Shown here: one piece after another, positions 47,985 through 60,921 of the stretch
How the letters are laid out: each line of letters starts with the position of its first letter
Position numbering within the stretch: the first letter of the stretch is position 1
Origin: Trichoderma breve
Lineage: Eukaryota > Ascomycota > Sordariomycetes > Hypocreales > Hypocreaceae
Assembly: GCF_028502605.1 (NCBI RefSeq)
Contig: NC_079236.1
Span: forward strand, 1,054,001 to 1,118,000
DNA length: 64,000 nt
Direction: 5' to 3'
Position numbers and translations under genes: made by a program
Notes under the pieces: model-generated
Databases searched by the model: none
The model's input: only the letters and a program-made list of their open reading frames with translations
Told to the model about the DNA's origin: nothing

Positions 47985-49032
47985 TGGAGCCCGCCAGCCA
48001 ATGGCCGCCCGCAGCGATCTTTTGCCGACCCTCCGCCCGCACCAGAAACGCTCTGGCCAGTTGCCCTATGCCCCCTAGCGCAAGCCCCCTGTGGACTCTG
48101 CAGCGCTCCGAGTCAGAGGCTCGCAGCGTTCTCAAGGTTCTGAAGCCCTTCCAGAACGCCTGTGCCTGTTCGCTGCCACAGCACTAGCCAGCAACTAACT
48201 CCAGTGGCACGCAGCCATCAAGTTCCTTTTTTTCTCGCCTTTGCAGCAAATCAGGCGAACGGCTCGCCACTAGTTCCGCAGCACCCGCCTTTTCGACGTC
48301 GAATCGAAGCTGGAGAAGCCCAATTTTCTTCTTCTTCTTTTTCTCTGCTGCGTCTCTCGCCCGTTATTCCCTTTCCATCACCGGGCCGGTGCACACACAC
48401 GCAACACGTTTGACACGCCATTTTATTGACTCGCGCACGCCAAGCGCAGTGGAGTGGCAACGTGCGAGATTAACTTGACAGAATGTCGTTTTTTTCGCAT
48501 AACATTAAACCATGAGAGGAGCGGCGACAGAGAGACGACAAGCCCATACACCGCCAGAATGAACTCGTCAACGCCTCAACAGCGCTGGTCCGCCGATCCG
48601 GAGCGACATCCATGGATTAATTGAAGGATCCTAAATCCTCGCACGGAGAGCCGGATGCGGCATGAGTTCCAGCGCCCGTCTCCCGGTAGCACGAAGTCCT
48701 GGATATGCCCATGCATGCACAGCACAGTATCACTCGTAACATGTACAATCAATACAATACAACGGATCAATCATCATTACATACAGGCACCATACATACT
48801 GTACTCGTACAGTACCTAAGTAGGTAGGTCGCGCTGCCGGTAACGTTATCGTCGAATCAGCAAACCAGCCTCAATCAGGCTGGCCTCGTTGCTGCAGAAC
48901 TGCTGCCCTGATAGGTTCATGCACTCTACATCTGACGCCAGCAAGGATCGCCCCTTGCTAGCCACGCCCTACGCCCGCTTGGCTGGCCGTCGGTTCTCCC
49001 AGCTGCTCACCAGAGGCATTTCGCCGTTGCAC

Positions 49033-49042
49033 CCCACGTGGG
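49033..49042. promoter_or_regulatory. CCCACGTGGG palindrome upstream of the phosphate transporter
   Basis: A ten-base palindrome holding CACGTGGG on both strands, the high-affinity Pho4-type sequence. It lies about 2.25 kb before the transporter ATG, far for a fungal promoter. Confidence 0.35.
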
Positions 49043-49192
49043 AGCGAGCTGTGGCTTGTGAATCTCGTCAGGCTGGGTGCATATGCCGCAGAACTTCGAA
49101 GCGAGATGCTGCGTGGGGAGCGGAATCGCGATTCGACAACAAAAAAAACACATGGCTAGCAAGCCAGGTTCAGGTCACGCACCAGGGTTTTT

Positions 49193-49217
49193 GCATCGCA
49201 TCGCATCGCATCGCATC
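49193..49217. repeat. GCATC pentanucleotide repeat (five units)
   Basis: Five exact GCATC units in intergenic DNA. Confidence 0.85.
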
Positions 49218-50500
49218 GTGCTACGGCCTGTGCATACAACTTGATCTGGGGTTCCGTCTCGTCGTCGCATAGCTAGCTGTCAGCACCTTGATCAAGGCCC
49301 GGGACACTTGCTGTGCCATCCCCAATGGAGACCTGCATTGCATCAGGGGGCTCCCAGTCCCGATCTTGCTCGTGTTGCTTCAGCTGTCCGGTCCTGCGGG
49401 AAGAAGAGCGACGGGGGACGCATGGCACGCCCTGTTCAATAATCATGTCCTAGCGGGGATAAACCGATGGGGAGAGGAAGCTTTGACTCTTTTGTAACAA
49501 TCAGACGGAATTCCAATTCCATTTTCCTGTCTGCGAAGTGTCGAGCATCTCACAAGTTACTAGAACGGGGGCGGGAAAAAGGCAAAATTGCCGTCAACTC
49601 ATCGCCGTTATCGCTGATTGGTAGAATCCACACAGCGCAAAGGCATCTAGATTGTTTCGTGCGGCTCTCGCGCGTTCCAGAGTCAAGCGCCGCAAGCTTT
49701 GCCTGAAGCTTCCAGTGTCGAGCCAGAGACGATTGCGGGAACTCGATGGTATTCCTTCCGTCCAGCTCCGCCCAGCATCATGCTCGCAAATACGACTTCA
49801 GCCGTCTGGAGACGCAAGAGACTGGGTCATCCATCCCCCCGGTCAGTACAGACAGGCATGCTCGGATTATGCAGTCATCGCCTTTTGATGCTGAATACAG
49901 AGCAGAGCACAGACACAGACGCAAGTAGCGACGGCAGCTTGGCCCACTGTCTGTAGCTCACCTAATAGGGCCGTGTCGAAACCAGAGGTTGAAGCTAGAC
50001 TGAGGATCCGGATCCTAGCCCCCCTGGTCCAAACGCCATCAATGCTTTCGTCCTTTTTTACTCCTCACTCGGAGCGAAACCCGTCCATGTGGTAAATCAG
50101 CGTCGCAGCGTTACGGAGCAGATTAACCGACATTCAATAATTCGTTGCTCCCCTTGTCCGGGTGCCAAAAATCCTCCGAGGGCCTTCTTCCGTCTCGACA
50201 GCCAAACACTCGCACATGTGACGGGATCCCTTGCCGTATATTGGCCCTGCATCCCCAACATCTTATCGTGTTTCAGGAACTACACAACAGTATGTACATG
50301 CTGTACTCGTAATCGTAGTATTATCCAATATTTTACCCGTGGCTCTTGTATGAGCCGCTATCTATACTAGCAACGTGCCAAGATATCTACAGCAAGTATG
50401 TACCTTGCAGTTCTGAGATGATGCCAAGTCTGTATCCAGTACCAAATGTCACTACCATATCGAACCCGAATACCAGGTCGTAGACTAACAAGATGCATCG

Positions 50501-52243
50501 TTACCATGCAGTAATATCATCCACCTCAGCTTCGCCGAACGTGCTCGACTTCGTCAGCTGGCCCACGCCGACTTCCTCTAGGGCGCCACCCTCGACTGAC
50601 ATGATATCAGGTAGAATCTCCTTCAGGAATCCCAGCACATAGCGGTTCACCTGCTCAAACTGCAGCAAGAAGGCGTCATGCCCCTCGGAGCTGTCGATCC
50701 GCTCGAGTCGTGCATTCTTTACGTGCTGCGCAATCTCCTCCTGCTCGGCAAACGTAAACAGCCCGTCGCTCTCAATACCAAGTACAAGCAATGGCTGTTC
50801 AATTAGCGCGAGCGCCTCGGCGATCGTTGCCGCCCGGTCCCTAGACACATCATGCGTGTCAAGCTTCCGCGTCATGGCAATGTAGCAGTTGCTATCAAAG
50901 CGTTTAACGAACTTTTTGCCCTGGTAGCGCAGATACGACTGCGCCGAAAAGTACGTCGACGTGGGCATCTTGTCTCCTCCAGTCAGGCTCTCTTCTTCTT
51001 GGTCATTTCCAGGGCCGTGAAACTGCGGGTCAGCATTTTCGGCTGATCGCGAGCCCGGGCTGCTGGTTCCGGACCCATTGTGGCTATTCTTGCGTGAGAC
51101 TGATGTGCGCTTAACGTTGTGGCCGTCGTTGTGAATGTGGAAATGAGCTTCCGATGGGGTGCTGGGACGCGGCCGTTCTCGAATCGTCTGTACCTTTGAA
51201 GGGTCGGGAATGTTCCGGCCAAACCGGGACTCGAACGAGTTGCGACTGCGATAGGTGAGTAGGGCAGACATCCGAGCCGCACCTAGCCCGGTCACAGGCG
51301 GATCGTCAAACGGGTAATAGCCGTCATCATACTTGGGGTCGGCGTAGATGCTCTGGCGTTGAGCTTCTCCCCAACTAATGCCCCATGCACTGTGCCGACT
51401 AGATGTGGCAATGGGCACGACACAGCGAACGTAGTCCTTTCCGAAATATGCCCACTCCAACACGAACATGCCCCCGAGCGAACCCCCGATGACAGCAGCC
51501 ACTTGCTTCACGCCCAGGTCATCGAGAATGAGTTTGTGTAGGCTGGTTTTCCAGGTTAGCCCTCTGTGCCGTGTTGACTGGGGTTGGAGGCAATAAAAAA
51601 AAACAAAAGGGGCGTCTTACTTCACGTCATCTCGAATTGTCGTGAGAGGAAACTCGGGCCCATAGCGATCATTCTTGGGGTCGCCATCCTTGGCCGTGAC
51701 GGGGCTTGCTGTGCCGTAGGGGCTGCCCAAGCTGTTCATGCACACGATGAAGAACCTCGAGGTATCGAAAGCCCTACCTGGACCACCAAGCAGGGGACCC
51801 CACCAGTCGCTCACATCAGCACTGCCGGTTAGGGCATGGCAAATCACCATGGCGTTGTCACCAGATGGCGAGAGCCGGCCGCGGGTGGTGTATGCAACGG
51901 GAACATTGTATAACGTGACTCCAGATTCGAGTGTAAATTCCGGAACAATGGCTATTTGCTGGTCGGGGATGAGAGCCGCAAAGGGGTTCTCAGGCTGCGA
52001 CTGGGTTCTTTCTTGCAGGTATTCAGCCACCACTCTTGTCATAAAATCTTACATCAAATTTCGTAACTCAAAACTGACGACCGGCTTGGCCACTTGACTG
52101 AGGATCGCCAGGAGGGGGGAAGCAGAAAAGAACAAAATTGAGGGCCAAGGAAGTAAATAGTGTCTGGACGTATATAGAAAGGATATGTTGTACTGACCGT
52201 ATTTCATTTTGGCATCACCATTGACAACTTTTGTCTCACTCAT
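50501..52243 (-). CDS. MET2: Homoserine O-acetyltransferase
   Basis: Alpha/beta-hydrolase enzyme transferring acetyl from acetyl-CoA to L-homoserine, the first committed step toward homocysteine and methionine. Exons are 52243-52198, 52047-51621 and 51542-50501 (introns 150 and 78 nt; 504 residues). The nucleophile elbow is AAVIGGSLGGMFVLEW; the acid Asp lies in LGIESDGLFTF and the His in SSEGHDAFLLQ. CHALTGSADVSDWW and the oxyanion block ICMNSLGSPYGT-type sequence (IVCMNSLGSPYG) are family features. Compared with bacterial MetX, residues about 278-350 form a hydrophilic Ser/Asn/Gly-rich insert (SRKNSHNGSGTSSPGS). The first 15 residues depend on the 150 nt intron call and are the least certain part. 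A TCACGTGA element lies about 333 nt upstream, and TGACTC at 52284-52289 lies close to the start. Confidence 0.93.
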
Positions 52244-53309
52244 CTTGACAACCAACTGCAGGTGATAGGTAATTACTAGGTAATGACTCTGCTCCGTTCT
52301 CGGAGTGCAGCGCAGACCATGCAAACGCTTAGTAGGATACCCGGGACCTGAACCCAGATCAAAGATTGAGCGGCAACCGAACGACAACAGTCAAAACGCC
52401 TCGTGATGTATCCAAACGCAGTAGCTGAAGAGTGAATAAGAGCAGATATAACAAGTGCCAAGTGAATTTGTGGAGGATGAGAATTTCAAAGAGCCGTGGC
52501 GCAATTCCAACCCCCGGCTCTTTGTTGGAGGTCAGATTACTATACCGACTCGTTAGTAAGCGTGCTAACGCAGCATCACGTGAGCTACTTTGGTGCTCAA
52601 ACGAAGGACAGAAAAAGCGAGACAGCAAAATGCGTAAGTGCATCTGTTACTATCACTACAATAGCAGTTATGAGAGGAATATAGATAGTGGCTGTTATTA
52701 GGGAAATGTAGATATAGTAGTAAATATTAGTGAAATATAGCTATAGTAGCAGATACTTATAAACAGGCGTATAATTCAACGTGTTCGTGTTCAAAATCTT
52801 GTCAGTCTCGGTTTTTCTGTCCTCCGATTCCCTGGGCTTGTACCTGAATTTCTGGTCGCAAGGCTGCCGTGGTCCGTGCACCGCTGCTGGGAGCGCAGCT
52901 TCACGACTTCACGCGGAGCCTCTTCAAACCTGGATTTTGGTTCGACGTGCAGCTTTTCAGCATCGAAACCTGCCTCAGGACGCGGGCTGTGAAAGGCTTT
53001 GTTCAGCTCTGCGGAATCTCGGCGCGAATCGACTTGCCCTGCCCGAATTGTGCTCAAGCCTCTCCGTTTACCTCTTGGGATTTTTTTTTGTTTCCCTTTC
53101 GTTTGCCTGCTGTAGCCTTCACTCTTTTTTCAGCATTTCATCACACCCAGCTACCGCCCAGGCCCCGAACATTCGCAGCTTCGTCCATCCCGCCGCGTTT
53201 TCGCCTCTTCTCCCCTCAAACCAACATTCGGAATTGCCTGCAGATGGTCCCATGAATCCGCCGCTAATGGTATAGCACGCGCCGATCCCTCGCAGCATCT
53301 TCGAGCGTC
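52244..53309. other. Divergent intergenic region of MET2 and THO2
   Basis: Holds both promoters. Around 52680-52760 it is A/T-rich with repeated ATAGTAG-like words. The THO2 leader (52790-53309) is C/T-rich. An open frame at 52781-53275 has no recognisable features. Confidence 0.45.
52576..52583. promoter_or_regulatory. TCACGTGA (Cbf1/Met4-type) element upstream of MET2
   Basis: The sequence ATCACGTGA matches the RTCACRTG consensus recognised by Cbf1 with Met4/Met28 at yeast sulfur genes. It lies about 333 nt upstream of the MET2 start. THO2 starts 726 nt on the other side. Confidence 0.5.
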
Positions 53310-56300
53310 ATGCCGCAGAAGCGCAAGCGGCTCGATCGATCATCAGGCGAAGGAGGCAGACCATCGCCACATAACCCAAGCGACGCCGCTATTGCGCTTC
53401 ACGAACGAGACGACACCATGAACCACATGAACCAGGGCCAAGGCCGAGGCCGAGGCCGGGGAGCGCATCGAGGTGCCAATCAACGGAACCCGTCGCGTGG
53501 CCACAACAATCGTGGTCCTCACAACAACTATCAGCAGAACCAGCACCAGAATCAGAATCAAAATCAGAATCAAGGCCAAGGACAGAACCAAAATCAAAAC
53601 CAGAGCCCAAACCAAAATCAAAACCAAAACCAAAACCAGCCTCCCGCATCGCGAAGGCCCAGCTCATCTTCCTCTCAGCAGGCACCGCAACCATTCCCAG
53701 CAACTCCGAGAGCATCTAACCCCCCTCCAGCGTCCAAACCTCCTCCTCCTCCGCCGCCTGCCTTCTCACGACCTCCGCCTGCCTCACCTCCGCCGACCAA
53801 CATCCCTCCGCCTGAACCTACATCGGAAAGCGGCCCTCCAGCTGGATCAAATTATCACTATGATAATCTCACAGAGGAAAAGATCCGATCGTGGACAGAG
53901 CGTGGGCGGGAGGAGATTGTGCAACATGGCATACAGTCGCGAGAAGATGTCGACATCACGGAGCTATCCAGCTTGTTCCAAGAATTCATCCATGCTGTTG
54001 TCGACAATCGGTTGGAGGCCACGGACGCTGGAAGATGCGTCAAGGAGATTCTGGGAGATGAAACGACAGACGGTATTAAGGATTCCTACGTGGCCCCCCA
54101 TACGCTACTCCTCGACTCGCTAGCCATTGTTATGGACAATGAGCCCGATTTGTATCGTCCGGCTCTTCGTGATTTTCTCATCGCCACCGAAGTCTCTCCC
54201 GCGCTTATGCGACAGGTGCTTGATGCCCCCTTGCTTCAGCAGCTTGGCCTTATCAGGGATACCTTTGCTAGGTTAGGTGTTAGGCAGGCGACAAACCTGC
54301 TCTATCGACAGGCAAACTACAATCTCTTACGGGAGGAGACGGAAGGATACTCGAAGCTCGTCACTGAGCTCTTCACTACTAGCAGCATACCATCGCCCTC
54401 ACCCGAGCTTGCAGAACAAACGTTTGAGAGGGTCAAGGCTTTGATTGGAACTTTCGACTTGGACGTTGGCCGAGTCCTCGACGTCACTCTCGACGTTGCT
54501 GCCGCCGTTCTGATTAAGCAGTTCAAGTTCTTTGTCAAATTTCTGCGAATTAGTTCTTGGTGGCCACGCTCACATCTTGTACTCAGTTCTATGGTTTACA
54601 CCGGCGGCCTACCGACTTGGGCTCAGCCAGATTATCCTCACTGGAATACAACCGAAGAGGATGAAGAAATCAACGCACAGCTGAGATTGGCCCGAGATAC
54701 TGAATTCTGGGCTCGAGCACGCGAAGTCCATTTGGCAGCGTTTTTCGAACTTGGCGGGCGCGGAACATCCAACTTGGCATCCTACCGACCCAAGCTCACA
54801 AACGGCAACGCCAGTGAATCCGCGGCCGATATTGAGCAGCAATGGATGGAACAAACGAAAACCCTCCCACCGCCAGGCAATAAGGTTGCTGCGCAGCTCC
54901 TGGGATTCAAACTGCTCTTTTATAACAGCGAGCTGAGGGACAAGACCGACGTACTCCCTGCCAACTTGCTCTATTTGGCGGCCCTCCTCATCAAAGTCGG
55001 CTTCATTTCGCTCACCGACCTCTATCCTCATCTCTCACCCCCTGACGATAACATGGAGCGTGTTCGCGAAGAGCAAACAAAATTAATTGAAGAGGAGGAG
55101 AAGGCGTCGCGTGGCGGTCCTATGAACGCTCTGCTCATGGCTGGTGTTCTCCCCCAGGGTGACGACGATAACCCTATGCAATCTAATGCTCCCAGACGAG
55201 AGCCCCTGAAAAAGACTGAGCCTGAGCAGAAGCAATCTAATACTGAAGCCACTGAGGACAAAAAGAATCTTCCGGAGCCATTGGAGCAAAAAGTGAGGCT
55301 ACTTATCCAACTTTTGACAATTGGAGCCATCCCAGAATCATTGTTCATTCTTGGGAAGTTCCCATGGATTCCAGAGGTATTTCCCGAAGTCCTATCCCGA
55401 ATTCACCGCGTGTTACACGTCTCCATGGAAAAAGTCTTCAACGACAGCCGCCCAAAACCCTCTGGTGGAGCCGACTGCCCAACCAAGGAAATATTCTCGG
55501 CGGATCAGACCGGCGTAGCAAAGGGGAGTGTTCGGCTCGTCAGGCTGCCCGTCAAGAAAATCTGGCGTTGGCCATTTCCCGATAAATGGGACACAAGCGA
55601 GAGTCAAAACTACCGATTCTACTGGGATGAATGGGCCGACAACATCCCAGTCTGTCAAACTGTGGACGACATCTTCACGCTGTGTAATACTTTCCTTAAC
55701 ATATCTGGTGTCAACATTGGCAAAGACGAAACACTACTTTCCAAATTGGCCAGCATTGGTGCCAAAAGCTTGACTGAGGACACCTCCGAGTCCAACTATG
55801 CCCGATGGCATGACCTCCTTCGCAGACTTCTCGTGCCCGCTCTCAGCCATACCAAGGCCAATGTCTCCGTCGTAAACGCAGTTTGGGAGTTACTCCGCCG
55901 ATACCCGCTGACAACGCGATACTCTATTTATGCCGAATGGTTTGAAGGACAGATATCCCGTCTGCCCGCTATGCGATTAGCATTTGCTCGTGCCACTGCA
56001 GAGACACGAGGAACCATGAAACGGTTATCGCTCACCAACATCAGCGAAATGGCCAAGCAGCTTGCCAAAACAAGCTACTCTTCTCCTGGAGTCGTCTTCC
56101 GAGTTGCGTTTGAGCAGCTCGAGTCGTACCCCAATCTGATTGAAGGTTTCGTCGAATGCGCCAAATACTTTACCGACCTCTCCTACGATGTTCTCGTCTG
56201 GTCTCTGATGAACTCCCTCGGCAAATCTCGAAGCCGCACTCAGGCCGATCATGCGCTCACTACTAGCAAATGGCTTCAAGCGCTATCCAGGTTCTCTGGT

Positions 56301-59300
56301 AAAATCTTCAAACGCTATTCCGCCATCAATCCTATTCCAGTTCTCCAATACGTCAATGACCAGCTTCAACGCGGCAATTCCACCGATTTGATCATTTTGA
56401 AAGAATTTATCAACTCCATGGGCGGTATTGTCGACTCAGTGGACTTTACTGATGCCCAGATCCTTTCCATGGCTGGCGGTGACCGATTGCGCCGCCATAC
56501 GCTGATTCGAGGCCAGGATAAACGTTTTGACAGCGTTAGGAGCTCCAAGCGACTCATACAGGCACTCACCGACTCTAAACTTGCCGCTCGAGTGCTCCTC
56601 AATCTTGCACAGTATCGCCAGTCAGCGATATACCAGGTTCCCGAAGACGAGGCTCATATCAAATATTTGTCAGCTCTGGTAGACGATTCTCATCAGATTC
56701 TAGTACAATACCTCGACTTCATCTGGAGCAACCTTGAGCCGTCCGCTTTTGATGCTCTGGTTCCCTCTATAAATGAACTGCTTAGTTCCTATGGTTTGGA
56801 TACGAGCATTGCTTTCTTGATTGGAAGGTCCAGCCTTTCTCACAAACTATATCCCTGGGGCCAAAAGGAAGCGGAAAGTTCAAAGGAGAACACTCAGCCA
56901 ACGCAACAGGAAGCTACTGACAAGGAGGGAGATATTTCCATGGGCGAGGAGTCCAAGGACAAATCGGGTCTGGCCGTTTCCACAAACGATGAACAGGTGG
57001 GAATTGATGACCCTTCACCCGGCCCGCGTTCCACAGCTGATACAACAAACAAGCAGAAATTCGACGATTTGGCGTTGACGCTCTCACCTCTGCAGCCTAT
57101 TGTAGAGGTTCTCAAAGAGACTGTACGACCAGAGGTTTGGCAAAAGATTAACCCAGAACTCTATGCCGTCTTCTGGGCCCTGCAGCTCGGTGATCTGTTC
57201 TGTCCTGAGGACATGTACAAGGAAGAAAAGGACCGGCTCGAGAGCGAAGGCCAAGCCATCCTGAGAGACCGATCAGACATGTCCCGTAGAGGCCAAGAGC
57301 GAAAGAATGAAAAGAGACAGGAACTCTTGAAACAGCAGCTCAGCCTTTCTATGGAGCTCAAGGAACACCGCCAACGGAAAATCAAGTGGATGGAATGCTT
57401 GACTGAGCAATTCCAGTCGATATCCCCTGACCCCAAGATCAAGACTGACGGCCTTTCTGACATTCTCCTGGAGCAATGCTTCCTTCCCAGGGCCCTGCTC
57501 TCTCCGGCGGATGCAGAGTACACCTACAAGTTCATCATTGCGTTGCACGAACTGAGGGCGCCCAACTTCAAGCTCATGTCCCTCTACGACCGACTCTTTA
57601 ACGCAAACAGGCTGCGATCTCTGATCTTCACTAGCTCCGTCAGGGAGGCTGAGTACCTTGGGCGATTCATTACTTTGATACTTCGAGATCTCTCAAGGTG
57701 GCATAAGAATGAGACGACCGAGAAGGGCAGGCCAAGCAAAGATCAGCCTCGCTTGGGTGCATTTGATAAGGAGGCCAAAGGGCCTAGTGACCGGCCATAT
57801 CTTGGATTCGCTGTCAGTCTCAAGGAGGACGGGGAACCGGACACTTTGATGGAGCATGCTCAGTTCAAAGATCTCCTGTTCCGTTGGCATAAGAACTTGA
57901 ATACAGCGCTCAAAAGTTGTTTGGCCGGGACAGAGTGGATGCACATCAGAAACGCTCTTACTGTTCTCAAGGCCGTCTTGGATTACTTCCCTGCCATTGA
58001 TTTCATGGCCACCCAATTCACACAGCAACTCCAAAAGATTACCAAACAAGAGGCTGCATCCAAGACGGCAGCCGAGAACGAGGAGGGCCACCGAGTGGAT
58101 CTATCCGTGGCTGCGCAAGGAGCCATGTCAGAGCTGCAGAAAAGGAAATCCAAATGGGTCATGGTTCAGGCCTTTCGACCCAATGCGGTGAGTTTACCTT
58201 GCGCCAGTGCTACATGTGCAAATCACAAATACTAATATCAAAAAGGGCGGTGCTTCTCAATCCGAAGTTGACAAGTCAGCTGCATCAAATCTTCGACCTT
58301 CAGCCCCGGACTTTCAGCCACAGCCGACGAGGTACGTTGGATCATTATATGCCTGCCCAACAGAAGGGCATTGATAGAGCTCTCTCCGACTAACACCCCA
58401 AACCTGCAGATCCCCAGCCAACAGACAGGCTACGGCGGAAAGAGAGGACGGAGAGGTTCAAGATGGGAAACCACAGTCCACTTCTGCCCTGTCAAAGGAC
58501 TCTCTACCTGCTAAGCCATCCGGCTCTAAAAGGGACGTTTCCATGTCTCGGGAAGACGTGTCTGGACCTCCTCGATCAGGTACCCCGATGGGCGGTCAAG
58601 GTCCAGGCTCTCTTGGCCCAAGAAATAATGATACTCGCCCTCATGTGCTGCCTGACAGGCCAGCGCACAACCTTCCTACGAGGCCAGATGTTCCTATACC
58701 GAGCCACTTCACCCCTGAACGGTATACTCAGAACCCTCGGCACGATCGTCGTGATATGAGAGACAGAGATGGCCACAGGCAGCGCGATGGGCGAGACCCA
58801 CGAGAGAACTGGGACAATCGTGATCCTAGGGAGGGCAGCAAAGACCACCGTGACGCCAGGGACCCCCGTGATTCCCGAACCATGGAAGCGGATAGGCCAG
58901 ATCGGTCTCGTGAATACATGGACCGCCGTGGCAACGAGATGGCACCTCGAGACGTTGGCCCGACAGACCTACCACCTCGACCTTCAAGACAACAGGAACG
59001 AGACTGGCCGAGAGATTCCTGGGCAAACAGATCGCAAGATAGATTAAACGATTCATCTGCTCAGATCCCCACGGCTCCTTCTGGCCCAGCTGAGTCATCT
59101 GAACCAGCGATGAATCCGCAGAGGGCGGCGCTGTTTGCTCAAGATGACGCGGATCGAACAAGACGAGGTCCAGAGCCGGATCGTGGAGCGCGAAACCGAC
59201 GACCAGGGCCGCAGGATTCGATGGAGTCGATCAATCCCGAACGGGCCGCATTGATTGACGATCGTGATGACAATGTTGCACACGGACGCGTGAGGGACGA

Positions 59301-60921
59301 TGGACGAGAGAGAGGGCCTAGAACTCAATCTCCTCGACGTGCTGGTGGACGATATGGCCATGAGCACGGGCCCCCATCTGGACCATACGAAGATAGACAT
59401 GCCCATCCTTTCCAACAAGATAACCGGCCTACTGGAAGAAATGCCCGCGACCGCTCGCCAGCTGGCGGAGAGAACTATCGCGGCAATAAGGGGATGGAGC
59501 GTGATGGAGATAGAGCCCACATGGATAAAATGCGGGATGCATCTTCTTCAGGCTTTCACAGATCACTGGGACAGGATGTTGACCACCGGCCGCCGCCTTA
59601 TCAAGATCAAAACTATGGACGGCTCAACCCGGTGCCCACAAGCACTCCGGACATTCCATTGGGCCCGCGGGGACGAGGACGAGGTGCAACGAGAAATAAT
59701 CAACAAGGAGGCCCGCCTGTGATGTCAAATAGGCCAGACAGTCGATATGGAGCCCCTGATGCAGGTCGGGCACCTTCTCAAGAAAGGCCGCCCGAAAGGC
59801 CGCCCCCTTCAGGCCCTGCATCCGGGCGAAATCGTCGCGGTGGCTATGAGCATAGCAACCCCAGCAACAATAACGGGCCAGCAGCTCCCCCAGCAGCTCC
59901 GGTGGGACCACATCCTGATAGAATGAGGAACTTTGGTGGTGCCGCACAGGAGAATGTACCCCCTGCACAAGGCGGCAACGCGGCCGCTTCATCTGGAGTT
60001 CACCCTGACCGACTTGCTCAAATGGGCGGCCCTGGACCCAACGCTCCGCCTCCACCTCCTCCGCCTCCGGGTCCTCCGCCATACGGGCATGGAAGCGGAC
60101 ATGGCCGCCACTCTTCTGGAAACCCAGAGCGGTCAGGACCCAGAGCCTCTACGGGATCTCTTCCAATGGAGCCTGCTGTGCCTACTGGCCCTGCTTCTAG
60201 TGGTGACAGGTCTTCAAGATCAGGCGGTGGAAGAAGACAGTTGGCAGGCATCAACAATATGCTTCAGCAGGCCCAGGCCGCCATGCCAAACGAAGGACGA
60301 CCCAGCGGACCTCGCGTTAACCCTCCTCGGCAAATGCTCGGCCACTCGGACGTCCAAGTTCTGGCCGGAGGAGACGTGATTCCACCTACACCTGATCGTC
60401 CAGATACGCAGTGGCATGACTCACCAGCCCGAAGCGGTGGCGGTGGCCCGAATGGAGAAGAGGGATCAGGTCGTGGAGAGCACGAACGAGGTCGACGAGA
60501 TCGCGGTGACGGCCGAAACGATCGTTCCAAGCGGTCATCTCGTCGGAGCAGCCGAGAGCGCGAGAGAGAAGGCAAAGAGCACAATGAGCACCGAGAGAGG
60601 CGGTCTATGGCGAATGCCGTTGAGGGCGGGGCTCGAGAAGATAGAGACGCTCGCAGGTCGACCCGAGACGGCAGCTCGCGGGATGCAACAGCAATGCCGA
60701 GTAGCGGCCGAGAGTCGCGACATAGGGGCGAAGGAGGGCTCGGGAACAGAGGCGGGGACGAAAGGAGTGGCAATAGAGCAAACCGAGGAAACCCCAGAGA
60801 TGGAACACAGCGTACGGATGAGCAGCGGAGGGAGCATAGGGATGACCGAGGACGCAAGAGGAGAGGAGAAGAAGCCGATGGGGCGTTGTCGAGCGACCGC
60901 GAAAAGCGAGCACGACGGTAA
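53310..60921 (+). CDS. THO2: THO complex subunit 2 (mRNA export/transcription elongation)
   Basis: Largest subunit of the nuclear THO/TREX complex, coupling transcription elongation to mRNP assembly and export. Exons are 53310-58187, 58246-58331 and 58428-60921 (2485 residues; yeast and human proteins are about 1600). Residues 1-185 are disordered: RGRGRGAHRG, an Asn/Gln repeat and a proline-rich run. The folded THO2 body spans about 190-1620, starting YHYDNLTEEKIRSWTERGRE and including LLNLAQYRQSAIYQ, FWALQLGDLFCPEDMY and FLPRALLSPADAEYTYKFI, typical of the conserved core. After the second intron comes an 850-residue tail rich in Arg-Asp/Arg-Glu/Arg-Ser and Pro-Gly, ending REKRARR. For intron 2, the obvious acceptor CTGCAG at 58407-58408 breaks the frame (stop at 58512), so I used GACAG at 58426-58427, which keeps it open. 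Confidence 0.93.
53537..53637 (+). repeat. CAG/AAT-rich coding repeat (Asn-Gln tract of THO2)
   Basis: Degenerate six-base units (CAAAAC/CAGAAT and similar) encode alternating Asn and Gln, as in NQNQNQNQNQ, near residues 76-110 of THO2. Confidence 0.8.

Larger units (their letters stand above)
46786..50500. other. Long upstream region of the phosphate transporter
   Basis: 3.7 kb between the transporter start and the MET2 stop. It contains short tandem repeats and two CACGTG palindromes (listed separately), plus two overlapping GCCAAG (PacC consensus GCCARG) sites at 47862-47872. The open frames present carry no domain or signal peptide, and no gene is supported. Confidence 0.45.

Noticed and set aside
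53343..53633. Very hydrophobic minus-strand ORF (Leu/Ile/Val repeats) resembling a membrane protein
   Set aside because: It is the exact antisense of the Asn/Gln-coding repeat of THO2; the hydrophobic pattern is a by-product of the repeat.
58409..58514. THO2 exon 3 beginning at the CTGCAG acceptor
   Set aside because: It shifts the frame and stops after about 35 codons, so I used the downstream acceptor for the main model and reported the choice as a finding.
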